From NCBI GenBank assembly GCA_014728175.1, contig WJMA01000017.1:186001-250000 (forward strand): 64,000 nt of DNA. The letters are read 5' to 3'. This document shows, one piece after another, positions 1-9,007 of this stretch. Each line of letters begins with the position of its first letter. The stretch's first letter is position 1. The DNA comes from Candidatus Fermentibacterota bacterium. Its GTDB lineage: Bacteria > Fermentibacterota > Fermentibacteria > Fermentibacterales > JCC-6. The notes under the pieces were generated by a model. That model was not told the origin of the DNA and ran no database searches. It saw only the letters and a program-made list of their open reading frames with translations. A program made the translations under genes and the position numbers.

Positions 1-2
1 AC

Positions 3-296
3 GTTCCACTGGCCGATTACATAGCCTCCAGGTGCGTAACCCCGGAAGCGGAGGCTTTCGTCGACGATCAGAGAAGGAGGATCTACAAGGCATTGGCCAA
101 GATATCGGAGAGGGAGAAGACCGTTATCTCGCTTCGGTTCGGCCTGGTCGACGGAGAACCGCAGACCCTGGAAGCGGTGGGGAAGGTGTTCGGGGTGAGC
201 AGGGAGAGGATAAGGCAGATAGAAGCCAGGGCTCTGGCCAAGCTGCGCAGGGAGGGCATCCTGTTCATAGCCGACAGAGAGGACACCAGGGGATGA
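3..296 (+). CDS. RNA polymerase sigma factor, sigma-70 family, C-terminal region 4 (5'-truncated by window)
   Basis: Open frame from window start; ISEREKTVISLRFGL..TLEAVGKVFGVSRERIRQIEARALAKLR is the sigma-70 region 4 HTH signature. Confidence 0.93.
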   Translation, partial: VPLADYIASRCVTPEAEAFVDDQRRRIYKALAKISEREKTVISLRFGLVDGEPQTLEAVGKVFGVSRERIRQIEARALAKLRREGILFIADREDTRG

Positions 297-1117
297 GAAG
301 GGCCGTTGCTTTCACGGCGCTGGCATTGGTGGTCCTGTCCTGTTCCGGCGATAACGGGCCTTCCTCGGACCGGGACGACCGGCTGGTGGTCTTCGGTCCA
401 TCCCTGGTGGACATGTTCTGCCGCCTGGGCGGGCACCATAGAATAGTGGGAATGGATAGGTACTCCTCCTGGCGGGTCGACGCCCCCAGGCCGACGGACG
501 TGGGTGGTTACCTGGACCCCAACCTGGAGGCCGTGGCTGCCCTTTCTCCAACCTCGATCCATACCGTCGGTCACAACAGGACCTTGCAGGATCTGTGCGA
601 GGAGCTGGGAGTGCCGTACTACCATTATAGTTTCGACCGTCTGGATGACGTGATCGCTTCGGCGGAGAGCTTGTGCTCGAGGTACGGGCTTGCCGCCGAT
701 ACCTTCAAGATCGAGCTCTACAGAACCCTGGACTCTCTGCGCGAATCGGGAGAGGGGGTCAGGGCAATGCTGGTGGTGGACCACCTTCCGGGAACCTCGA
801 CGGTTACCCTGGCCGGAAGGAAGACCTTCCTCGGCGACCTGGTGGAGGCCGTCGGATCGGAGCTGGCCGCGCCGGAGAGCGGAGCTTATCCCAGGCTCTC
901 CATCGAGGGTGTGCTGGACCTGGAGCCGGAGCGGATCCTATACCTCGCTCCCTCCGTGTCGGACACGGCGGCTTTTCGGCGGTCGGTGAAGCAACAGTGG
1001 TCATCGGTCGGGTTCCCTTCCGCTCACGTCAGGTGCTTGTTCCAGGATTATCTTCTCGTACCGGGCGCCAGGCTGGGCGCCACGGCCAGGGAAATAGTAA
1101 GGTGCCTGAGATCCTAG
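293..1117 (+). CDS. Periplasmic substrate-binding lipoprotein, BtuF/FhuD type (cobalamin/Fe-siderophore ABC transporter)
   Basis: ATGA overlap with sigma gene; lipobox LALVVLSCSG; VGGYLDPNLEAVAALSPTSI typical of BtuF-like family; followed by ATPase and permease. Confidence 0.85.
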   Translation: MRRAVAFTALALVVLSCSGDNGPSSDRDDRLVVFGPSLVDMFCRLGGHHRIVGMDRYSSWRVDAPRPTDVGGYLDPNLEAVAALSPTSIHTVGHNRTLQDLCEELGVPYYHYSFDRLDDVIASAESLCSRYGLAADTFKIELYRTLDSLRESGEGVRAMLVVDHLPGTSTVTLAGRKTFLGDLVEAVGSELAAPESGAYPRLSIEGVLDLEPERILYLAPSVSDTAAFRRSVKQQWSSVGFPSAHVRCLFQDYLLVPGARLGATAREIVRCLRS

Positions 1118-1878
1118 AGGTATCGGACGTTTCCCTGGGTTACGGCGGGGACGCCGTTCTCAGGGAGGTCGATCTGAGTTTGGACAGGGGCGACATCTGT
1201 GGGATAATAGGCCCCAATGGTGCCGGCAAAACCAGCCTTATCAAGGCGATACTGGACCTGGACGTTTGGTGGGATGGGAACATTTCCATCTCGGGGAAGG
1301 CCAACGACACCCTGAGCAGGACGGAACGGGCCAGGCTGGTATCCTACGTTCCGCAGAGCTACTCCCAGGGCGCAGAGCTTACGGTTGAGGAGTCCGTCCT
1401 GCTGGGCCGCTACCCTCACCGCAGGTCATGGTCCAGAGACTCCGGAGAGGATCTGGAGATCGCCGCCCGATGCATGAGGGCCACCGATACCTGGCGGCTG
1501 CGATCCAGGTTGTACACCCGTCTGTCCGGAGGAGAGAAGAGGCTGGTTCTAATCGCTTCGGCGTTGGCACAGCAGCCCGTTCTACTTCTGCTGGACGAGC
1601 CTGCGGCCGCCCTGGACTTCAGGCACCAGGTCGAGCTGTGGTTGCTTCTGAACCGGCTGGCCTCCGAGGGGCTTACCATTCTCCTGAGCACACACGAGAT
1701 AGGAATTGCCAGTGGCTTTCTGACCAAAATAATGGTGCTTGCGGAGTCCCGTTGCGTGGCCTCGGGAAGGCCGGACCAGGTCCTCAGGTCCGACCTGCTC
1801 TCCGAGGTATTCGGCCTCGGTCTGAGCGTGGAAAAGCATTCCGGCGGCAGCTACGTGGTTCTTCCCAGGATGGAGTAG
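1102..1878 (+). CDS. ABC transporter ATP-binding protein, FecE/BtuD type
   Basis: GTG start; Walker A GPNGAGKTS, signature LSGGEKR, Walker B LLLLDEPAAALD; ORF-track start at 673 is upstream over-extension. Confidence 0.9.
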   Translation: MPEILEVSDVSLGYGGDAVLREVDLSLDRGDICGIIGPNGAGKTSLIKAILDLDVWWDGNISISGKANDTLSRTERARLVSYVPQSYSQGAELTVEESVLLGRYPHRRSWSRDSGEDLEIAARCMRATDTWRLRSRLYTRLSGGEKRLVLIASALAQQPVLLLLDEPAAALDFRHQVELWLLLNRLASEGLTILLSTHEIGIASGFLTKIMVLAESRCVASGRPDQVLRSDLLSEVFGLGLSVEKHSGGSYVVLPRME

Positions 1879-1879
1879 A

Positions 1880-2830
1880 ATGGCCGAACCTCAAGGGCCC
1901 GGAATTCTATGGCCCGTACTGGGAGCCTTTCTGGTAGGCGGTTTCCTGCTGTCCCTGGCCGTGGGGCCGATGGGGTTGAGCGAAGGCTGGGTGGTGATGC
2001 GCCTCCGCCTGCCCAGGGCTCTTCTGGCTGTGCTGGCCGGCTCCTCCCTGGCGGCCTCGGGTTGCGTTCTGCAGTCGATCCTTCGCAACGAGCTGGCCAC
2101 TCCCTACACCCTGGGTATCTCCGCCGGGGCGGCTCTGGCCGCCGGAGCACTGATAGTGTCCAACCTGGTCGTCTCCTCCCTGGCCCTGGTGGCTACGGGG
2201 ACGCTGGGGGCCCTGGTGGCCGTCGCCGTCGTTTACCTTCTGGCCAGAAGGGGGTCGGGCAGTGCCGGAGTAAGGCTGCTACTGGCCGGCATCACGGTCA
2301 ACCTGGTGGGTGCGTCGATACTGATGCTTTTCGAGTACTTCAGCCCGGCCTCCCGGCTGGTGGAGATAGTAAGGTGGCTGATGGGCAGTCTGGCCGCGGT
2401 CGATACGACCGTACCGGTATTCTTGTTGCTGTTCGTGGTGCCGGGAATGGCCATAGTCCTGGCCAACACTGGAACCCTGAACCAGCTGGCCTCGGGAGAG
2501 ACGGTCGCAGCCAGCAGGGGAGTAACCGTGGGCAGAAAGAGAAACGTTCTACTAATTGCATCCGCCCTTCTGGCCGGAGGATCGGTGGGAGCGATCGGTC
2601 CGGTGGGCTTCGTGGGCCTGGTGGTTCCGCACATCATGAGAAAGCTGGTCGGGGGGGATTACAGAAGGCTGGTTCCGGCATCGGCCGTAGCCGGAATGGT
2701 CGCGCTGCTGTTGGCCGATTCGATCGCCAGGATCGTCATCAGTCCCGCCGAGCTTCCGATAGGTGTAGTCATGTCTTTGGTGGGCGGGCCGTTCTTCCTG
2801 TTCCTCCTGCTCAGATCCGGGCGCTACTGA
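1880..2830 (+). CDS. ABC transporter permease, FecCD/BtuC family
   Basis: Multiple TM; RLPRALLAVLAGSSLAASGCVLQSILRNELATPYTLGISAGAALAA and GPVGFVGLVVPHIMRKLVGGDYRRLVPASA signatures. Confidence 0.93.
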   Translation: MAEPQGPGILWPVLGAFLVGGFLLSLAVGPMGLSEGWVVMRLRLPRALLAVLAGSSLAASGCVLQSILRNELATPYTLGISAGAALAAGALIVSNLVVSSLALVATGTLGALVAVAVVYLLARRGSGSAGVRLLLAGITVNLVGASILMLFEYFSPASRLVEIVRWLMGSLAAVDTTVPVFLLLFVVPGMAIVLANTGTLNQLASGETVAASRGVTVGRKRNVLLIASALLAGGSVGAIGPVGFVGLVVPHIMRKLVGGDYRRLVPASAVAGMVALLLADSIARIVISPAELPIGVVMSLVGGPFFLFLLLRSGRY

Positions 2831-4668
2831 GAGGTTTCCCTTTCCTGCCGGGCCTCCCCCCTGGTCCGGGCCAGGGAATCCATCCTGGCGAAGCACTCCT
2901 CCCTCAGGTCGACGACCTCTCCTCTCTTTTTCTCCATGCTGAGGACCTGGTCCATGAATCCCTGGTGGTATGCGGACTGAAGGGAGAGGTATCTGGGGGC
3001 GAGAAGCTCGGGGTTGTTGGGCATGGGAATGGGATTTCGAGAGAATACCTCGGCCACGGCCGCCCCTTGCTCGACCGGGTAGGGGCCGATTGGCTCCAGC
3101 AAGGGCGCGGTGATGGCGTCTACGGCGAACTCCTCGGTGGATAGCAATGCCGACGGGTCTCCGGGGGAGAAGCGCGCGGATTGCCTGACCCTGACCGAGG
3201 TGAACTCGGGAGTGGAATCGACGGCCATCGACTCCGTCTCCGCGTAAGCGCTCAGGGAGAGGCCGGAGGAACGCATCTCTTCCAGGGCCTCCTCGGCGGC
3301 GAGGAGGGACCTCTCCATGGTGAGATGACGGTGGGCCCTGGTGAAAAGCAGGCCGCTCATCAGAGCCTCCCGGAACTCGATGGGCCCTCCGGGGTCGGTG
3401 GATATCTTTCTGGCCACCACGAAGGCGGGAAACCCTCCCCTGTAGCTGGGCACGTAGAAGACCGGTCCCGTATCGCTCGCCCACAGGGAATCCAGGGCGA
3501 AGGTCTTCATGGCCTCGGGGAAATCGGAGGTAACCGGAGTACTCTCGGTTACGGTCACTACGTCCCAGTCAACGACCAGGAGAGAGTCCTGGAGCGGTGG
3601 ATCGTCCTCCAGCAGACGGTCGATCGAGTCCTGTACGTCCCAGAGGGTTTGCCGGACCGTTTCCTCCCCGGGGACCACCGGGATCTCCCAATGGGCAAGG
3701 ACCAGAGTGTCCGTAGCGCTTTCGGCGGAGACGGAGACCAGCTTCATCTCATGGTAGGACGAGAATCCGGAGGGACCATGGAGCGTGGGAGCGCGGAACG
3801 GATCGGTGTAGTCGCCCGGCTGCAGATCGGTATCTTCGCCCACGAAATTGGACAGCTCTTGCGGGGTCAGCCTGAGCGTATCTGGCCTGCCGGCGTTGGA
3901 AAGAGCAAGGGAATCTACCTTCCAGCTGGCCCGTTCCTCGTCCTGCCGTTGGGGCTGAACCAGAACCGCGGTGTATCTGAGAACCGCGCTGGGCTCTTGC
4001 ACGAAGAGGTCCGGGTGCTCCTCGTAGAACCTGTGGAGCCTCTCCTCGGTGAGGGAGTCGGGGGAGCTGACGAAGGTGACGTATCTGGCCCTGAGGGGGG
4101 TCATCGATTCCAGCAGATTGTACTCCAGGTGCATTCCGGACATCATACACTGCAGCCTGGTGTCGGCCGGAAAACGCATGTCCGTAGCGGTAAGCAGAAG
4201 CTGGTACAGGACGCGTCTGTAACTGGGATCGTCTTTGTACCGGTTCATCAGCTGCTCTGGGTCCTCGCTTCCGGAGAGCTCTATCTGGGCCTTGAGGAGC
4301 GCCTCCGCGTGATCGGTTTTAAGGCGGGGCCAATCGTGCGAGGAGAGGTAGTCCTCCCTGAGCGCCTGGTTGACCAGCTCGTCGAAGGCCGACTCCCAGA
4401 CCTCCTCCGACATTACGGCCAGCTCGTTCTCCGGGGCCGGATGCCCGGACTGGATCATCCGTTGTTTGATCCTGCTGTAGGTGTTACGATGCGCACTTTC
4501 CAGCTGCTCGGGAGTGAGTTTCCTGCCGTTGACCTTGGCTACCACCAGCTCTCCGGACCCGCCTTCGGAAAGCTGCCCGGAACCCCAGTTCACGAAAATA
4601 AGCAGCACGAATGTGACAATGACCGCTATCAGGAATATCTTTGCGTTGTCTCTCAGCCAGGTCAGCAT
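2824..4668 (-). CDS. SurA_N/PpiD-like membrane-anchored periplasmic foldase
   Basis: MLTWLRDNAKIFLIAVIVTFVLLIFVNWGSG single TM, then VAKVNGRKLTPEQLESA..., PpiD/SurA N-domain like; the 4704 start adds 12 residues. Confidence 0.72.
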   Translation of the reverse strand: MLTWLRDNAKIFLIAVIVTFVLLIFVNWGSGQLSEGGSGELVVAKVNGRKLTPEQLESAHRNTYSRIKQRMIQSGHPAPENELAVMSEEVWESAFDELVNQALREDYLSSHDWPRLKTDHAEALLKAQIELSGSEDPEQLMNRYKDDPSYRRVLYQLLLTATDMRFPADTRLQCMMSGMHLEYNLLESMTPLRARYVTFVSSPDSLTEERLHRFYEEHPDLFVQEPSAVLRYTAVLVQPQRQDEERASWKVDSLALSNAGRPDTLRLTPQELSNFVGEDTDLQPGDYTDPFRAPTLHGPSGFSSYHEMKLVSVSAESATDTLVLAHWEIPVVPGEETVRQTLWDVQDSIDRLLEDDPPLQDSLLVVDWDVVTVTESTPVTSDFPEAMKTFALDSLWASDTGPVFYVPSYRGGFPAFVVARKISTDPGGPIEFREALMSGLLFTRAHRHLTMERSLLAAEEALEEMRSSGLSLSAYAETESMAVDSTPEFTSVRVRQSARFSPGDPSALLSTEEFAVDAITAPLLEPIGPYPVEQGAAVAEVFSRNPIPMPNNPELLAPRYLSLQSAYHQGFMDQVLSMEKKRGEVVDLREECFARMDSLARTRGEARQERETSQ

Positions 4669-4767
4669 GTTCAGGTTCCCCCTGAAGATAAAGAGTGTAC
4701 GCAAGAACGTCGGGGTACAATAAGGCGGGACCCGGAACGCTGCAAGCCCGGAAGGAAATGGCCCGCG

Positions 4768-5763
4768 ATGCGCGTCAGGAGCTTCGCCGAGATGGAGCAG
4801 CTGCTGCGTGGAGCCTCGGAGGGAAAGGCGTTTCTCATAGGAGGAACCGAACTCTATCAGAGAAACAGGTTGGAGTCGCTGGCCATCGAGTCCTGTTCCT
4901 CATCCGCGAGTCTGGAACCTATCCGGGGCAGATGCTCGGAGATGGACGCGGGCGCCGTGGGCAGGATGTTCACGGAAGGGTCGTTGTTCGCTTCCGGCAA
5001 GATGATCGTTCTGGAGGAGCCGGACGACCTGTCACGGGAAGCCAGAGAGGTCTTACTTTCCAATCTTCAACGCATGGACCGGAACGCCCTGCTGCTGACC
5101 ACCGACAGAAGCAGGTTCAACACCAGCTTCTACAGAAAGCTCAGCAAAGCCACCTACTACTACGTATGTTACGATCCATTCGACTGGGACCTGCCCAAGT
5201 GGGCGCACAGGCTCAGCAGGGAGGAAGGGGTGAGGCTTGACGGCGGCGGTACAACGGTTTTGCAGGCCTACGCCTCGGGTAGCCTGGTCCGCCTTGCTTC
5301 GGCGGTCAGGACTCTGTCGCTTTATTACGGCCCGGACTCGTCGCTGTCCCGGGCCGAGGTGGCCGAGGTGCTTACGGGTAGGGGAGACCACGACATCTTC
5401 GATTTGAGCGACTCCCTGTTCGGCAACGTCAGGGCCGACTCGCTGGCCGCCACCTGGTCGCTGCTCCTTTCCGGGGAGGAGCCGACGAGCATGTTGGCGT
5501 TCCTGTTCGCCCACTGGCAAAGGATGCGGGCCGCCAGGGAGATTTTATCCTCGGGGGGCGGCAAATCGGAGGTCTCCAAGAGGCTGGGTGCGGGTAAGTT
5601 ATTGACAAATAAGCTAGTAGAGCACGCAAAACGGGCGAAAGATCTCCCGATTGGTGATGTGGTGGAGCTGTTCGCGTCGACCGACGAGGCACTGAAGACC
5701 GGCGAGGACCCTTTCATCGCGATATCCGGGCTGATATTCGCCTTGACATCGAGGCCCGTATAG
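4768..5763 (+). CDS. holA: DNA polymerase III subunit delta
   Basis: Layout typical of HolA (FLIGGTELYQRNRLESLA; IVLEEPDDL; LSRAEVAEVL..; LLAFLFAHWQRMRAAREIL-type C-domain); ORF-track N-terminus from 3181 is antisense to the foldase and rejected. Confidence 0.75.
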   Translation: MRVRSFAEMEQLLRGASEGKAFLIGGTELYQRNRLESLAIESCSSSASLEPIRGRCSEMDAGAVGRMFTEGSLFASGKMIVLEEPDDLSREAREVLLSNLQRMDRNALLLTTDRSRFNTSFYRKLSKATYYYVCYDPFDWDLPKWAHRLSREEGVRLDGGGTTVLQAYASGSLVRLASAVRTLSLYYGPDSSLSRAEVAEVLTGRGDHDIFDLSDSLFGNVRADSLAATWSLLLSGEEPTSMLAFLFAHWQRMRAAREILSSGGGKSEVSKRLGAGKLLTNKLVEHAKRAKDLPIGDVVELFASTDEALKTGEDPFIAISGLIFALTSRPV

Positions 5764-5821
5764 ACGACTATTGTTCTGAATTCTGAGGATCCAGGGACGT
5801 TTTTCCACGAGAGGAGGGGAA

Positions 5822-6535
5822 ATGGCCGAAGTCCTGGAAGGCAAGATACAGGATCTGTTGGCCCAGCGCTCCGAGCTCGCAGACCGACTGGAGAATCTTG
5901 AGAAGCTCAAGGCCGAGACCAATCAAAGGGTCTACAAGAGGATAAGGGGAGATTACGACGAGAAGCTCCAGAATATCCTGGCGCAGATCAACGATCAGCG
6001 CGGGACCCTGGAAAAGAAGGTCGAAGAGCTCAAGAAAAGCATCGACGAGAAGGAAAGCCTTCACACAACCAAGTCCGATCTTGTCGACGAGCTCCAGATG
6101 AGGGCGAGGCTGAAGGAGTACGACGAGAACGACGCCGAATTCAAGAAAGAGCTCAACGAGGCGAAGAAGCAGCGCAACGACATAGCCGACGAGTTGGAGT
6201 CGCTTCGATCCGAGCTGGCAGATCTGAACAAGGTCCTGAAGGACGTCGACGTAGCTACGGTGGAGGGCGGCACGGCGGCATCCACCCCCGAGGTCGAGGA
6301 GGAGATCGAAGAGCCGGCTGCCGAAGCAGCAGAGATCGAGGAGATAGAGGATCTGGAGCTCGAGGAAGACCTCGAGTTGGAGGAGGCCGATACGGAGGAA
6401 GGCGTGAAATGCCCCTCATGCGGCCATACGAACCCTCCCCAGAAACTCTTCTGCGAGGAGTGCGGTAGCTCTCTGGACGAAGAGGAAGACCTCGACGAGG
6501 ATTTCGACCTCATAGACGACGACCTGGATCTCTAA
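5822..6535 (+). CDS. Coiled-coil protein with acidic linker and C-terminal zinc ribbon
   Basis: Heptad-rich N-terminus; EEEIEEPAAEAAEIEEIEDLELEED; CPSCGHTNPPQKLFCEECG zinc ribbon. Confidence 0.8.
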   Translation: MAEVLEGKIQDLLAQRSELADRLENLEKLKAETNQRVYKRIRGDYDEKLQNILAQINDQRGTLEKKVEELKKSIDEKESLHTTKSDLVDELQMRARLKEYDENDAEFKKELNEAKKQRNDIADELESLRSELADLNKVLKDVDVATVEGGTAASTPEVEEEIEEPAAEAAEIEEIEDLELEEDLELEEADTEEGVKCPSCGHTNPPQKLFCEECGSSLDEEEDLDEDFDLIDDDLDL

Positions 6536-6601
6536 CAACCCGCAACGACGGCGGGCGGTCGGTTGTGCGAGCCGGAAGAACGATGGCCAGCTTCTGGGCG
6601 T

Positions 6602-7576
6602 CTAAATCGCCTCTGAGGCCAGGATCTCTTCGGCTATCTGTACTGCGTTGAGGGCTGCACCTTTCCTCAGATTATCCGCAGTGATCCAGAATTGGACCAC
6701 GTTGGCGTGGTGGGGATGGCGGCGTATCCTGCCCACGAACACCTCGTCCTTACCGGTGGCTTCCGAGGGGGATAAACCTCCGCTGGAAGCGCGCACTCCC
6801 GCCGTTTCGTCCAACACCGAGTACGCGTCTTCCGGATCTACCGGGCCCGCGAAGCAAACGGTTACCGACTCCGTATGTCCCACCGGTACCGGAACCCTGG
6901 CCGCCGCGGGGAACACCGGGAATTCCTGTCGTAGTATCTTGGCGGTCTCTCGGATCAACTTGGTCTCCTCCCGGCAGTATCCGTCATCCTCTGGAGTCCC
7001 TATCTCGGTGAGCACGTTTCGATGGTAGACGGGCGCCCCCTCGCTGCATTCCTCTCCGGCCTCCTGGCTGAACAAGTCCTCCATGGCCTGCCTGCCGGAA
7101 CCGGAAACGGACTGGTAGGTGGAGACACATACCCACTCGATCGGGGAAAGATCACTGAGCGGGGCGAGGACCATGACCAATTGAATGGTGGAGCAGTTGG
7201 GATTGGCTACGATCCCCTTGTGGCCTACCAGAGCGTGGGCGTTGACCTCGGGGACCACCAGGGGGACGTCGTCGTCCATCCTGTAGGCGGAGGAGTTGTC
7301 CACGACCACGGCGCCTTTCTCCACGCATTCGGGCACCCATCGCAGAGCAACCTCGGCCTCGGTCGCCCCGAGGAGTACGGTCCCGGGCTCTATGGTTTCC
7401 GTCTGCAGGCGCTCGACCGATACTTCCCGGTCACCGAGTTGGACGGTGGTGCCGGCGGAGCTGGCGGATGCGAAGGCGCTGATCCGGAATCCGTCGAATA
7501 CATTCCTTTGATGGATGATCTCCATCATCTTGGTACCGACCAGCCCCGTCGCTCCCACTATTCCGATGGATCCCAT
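6602..7576 (-). CDS. asd: Aspartate-semialdehyde dehydrogenase
   Basis: IGIVGATGLVGTKMMEI N-terminus, VANPNCSTIQL active-site Cys, RVPVPVGHTESV; translation begins at MGSIGIVG not at 8092. Confidence 0.95.
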   Translation of the reverse strand: MGSIGIVGATGLVGTKMMEIIHQRNVFDGFRISAFASASSAGTTVQLGDREVSVERLQTETIEPGTVLLGATEAEVALRWVPECVEKGAVVVDNSSAYRMDDDVPLVVPEVNAHALVGHKGIVANPNCSTIQLVMVLAPLSDLSPIEWVCVSTYQSVSGSGRQAMEDLFSQEAGEECSEGAPVYHRNVLTEIGTPEDDGYCREETKLIRETAKILRQEFPVFPAAARVPVPVGHTESVTVCFAGPVDPEDAYSVLDETAGVRASSGGLSPSEATGKDEVFVGRIRRHPHHANVVQFWITADNLRKGAALNAVQIAEEILASEAI

Positions 7577-7594
7577 CCGCACCGCCCTCCTTCC

Positions 7595-8998
7595 GTGCTT
7601 CTCCGTGCCGCTTTGGCCCTGATGATGCTCGCCCTTCCCACCTGCTCGGGAATAAGGGCGGGAAAGGTCGACAAGAGCCAGATTATAAACCGGAGCGCCC
7701 CCTCGGTGGAAGTGCGTACCAGTCTTCCGGTGGGTCGAGGAATCAGCGCTGGCGGCCCCGCTTCCACCCTGGATGGGGAGATGCTCTCCGGCTCGATGGA
7801 CGTAAGCGACATACGATACTCTCCCAGAGACTTTCCCGCCTCCGCGGGTCTGAAGAGAATGATAGAGCGGATTCTGGACTCGGAAGGCATTCCCAGAGAT
7901 ATGGGTGCCCTTCCATGGGTGGAAAGCGACTACAACGTGGGCTGCTTCTCCCGGATGGGAGCGGCGGGCCCCTGGCAGTTCGTACCGGAGACCGCCAGGC
8001 AGTTCGGGCTGAACGTCACCGAGGAGTTGGACGAGCGCTACTCCTGGGAGCACTCGACCAGAGCCGCGGCCCGGTACCTCCGCTACCTGCACGATCGGTT
8101 GGGAAGCTGGCCCCGGGCCATTGCCGCCTACAACTGCGGCGAGGGCGCGGTCAGCTCCGCCCTCCGGAGATCGGCCGGTACGGGAGCCTGGAACGCCGAG
8201 CTGCCCTCAGAGACCAGGGTATTCCTGCCCCGGGTGTCCCACGCCATAGGCGCGTACAGAGAGGTGGACGAGCGGGGAGACGACCTGGCGCTGGTCATGG
8301 TACCGGCCGGAATAGACCTGCGGATAATGGCCTACGAGCTATCGATTCCCGTAGACAGCATGATGGAGCTCAACGGTTGTTTCCTCAAGGCCCGAATCCC
8401 TTCTGATAGAAGGACATGGAACGTTCTGGTCCCACTTGCCAAAGCGGCGGAGGCCTTTTCAATCGCCTGGGATGGTAACCCCGACAGTTACCTGGTCAAA
8501 CCCGGCGACACCTGGAGCTCGCTTTCGGTGGGGATGGGTGTGGATCGGGAGGAGCTGGTGCAGCTCAACGGATCGGGCGACCTGGTGGCCGGAACCCGCA
8601 TACGCCTGCCGGAGGTGGACCGTTCGGCTTACACGGCAACGGCGAGTTGCAGAGTGTACGAGGTCAGGACCGGAGACACTCTATCGGAGATCGGGGAGAC
8701 TGTTGGCGTAAACTCAAGGGAGGTAGCAAGGTGGAACGGAATGTCTCCCGACGCCACCATATACCCCGGGCAGAAGCTGATTCTTAGAACGGGCTCGGCG
8801 GACGAGGTGGGAGTTGCCACGGACGAAGAACCGGAGATAATAAGGGGTGGCAGGATAGAGCATCGGGTCGTAGAGGGAGATACCCTCTGGGACCTCGCGA
8901 CGAGGTACGGTGTCACCGTAGAGCAGATAATGTATCTTAACTCCAAGGACGATTCGCATCTCAGTATAGGGGAAGTTCTTCTAATAAGACCGGAATAG
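7595..8998 (+). CDS. Membrane-bound lytic murein transglycosylase D-like (SLT + LysM repeats), lipoprotein
   Basis: Lipobox LALPTCSG; ESDYNVGCFSRMGAAGPWQFVPETARQFGL..YNCGEGAV; LysM YLVKPGDTWSSLS, YEVRTGDTLSEIG, HRVVEGDTLWDLA. GTG 7595 or ATG 7622 start. Confidence 0.88.
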   Translation: MLLRAALALMMLALPTCSGIRAGKVDKSQIINRSAPSVEVRTSLPVGRGISAGGPASTLDGEMLSGSMDVSDIRYSPRDFPASAGLKRMIERILDSEGIPRDMGALPWVESDYNVGCFSRMGAAGPWQFVPETARQFGLNVTEELDERYSWEHSTRAAARYLRYLHDRLGSWPRAIAAYNCGEGAVSSALRRSAGTGAWNAELPSETRVFLPRVSHAIGAYREVDERGDDLALVMVPAGIDLRIMAYELSIPVDSMMELNGCFLKARIPSDRRTWNVLVPLAKAAEAFSIAWDGNPDSYLVKPGDTWSSLSVGMGVDREELVQLNGSGDLVAGTRIRLPEVDRSAYTATASCRVYEVRTGDTLSEIGETVGVNSREVARWNGMSPDATIYPGQKLILRTGSADEVGVATDEEPEIIRGGRIEHRVVEGDTLWDLATRYGVTVEQIMYLNSKDDSHLSIGEVLLIRPE

Positions 8999-9007
8999 GA
9001 AAGAGCG

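Noticed and set aside
1909-3144. 411-aa plus-strand ORF
   Set aside because: Out-of-frame overlap with btuC-like gene then antisense to the foldase; G/R-rich
3181-4767. N-terminal extension of the holA ORF
   Set aside because: Lies antisense to the foldase gene; real homology begins at 4768
5602-5630. TTGACA-like -35 element
   Set aside because: Inside the holA coding region with no downstream gene start at suitable distance
6536-6601. Terminator between the zinc-ribbon gene and asd
   Set aside because: CCCGC/GCGGG pairing is short and lacks a T tract; too weak to report as a feature
7577-8092. N-terminal extension of asd ORF
   Set aside because: Antisense to mltD; Asd Rossmann start is at 7576
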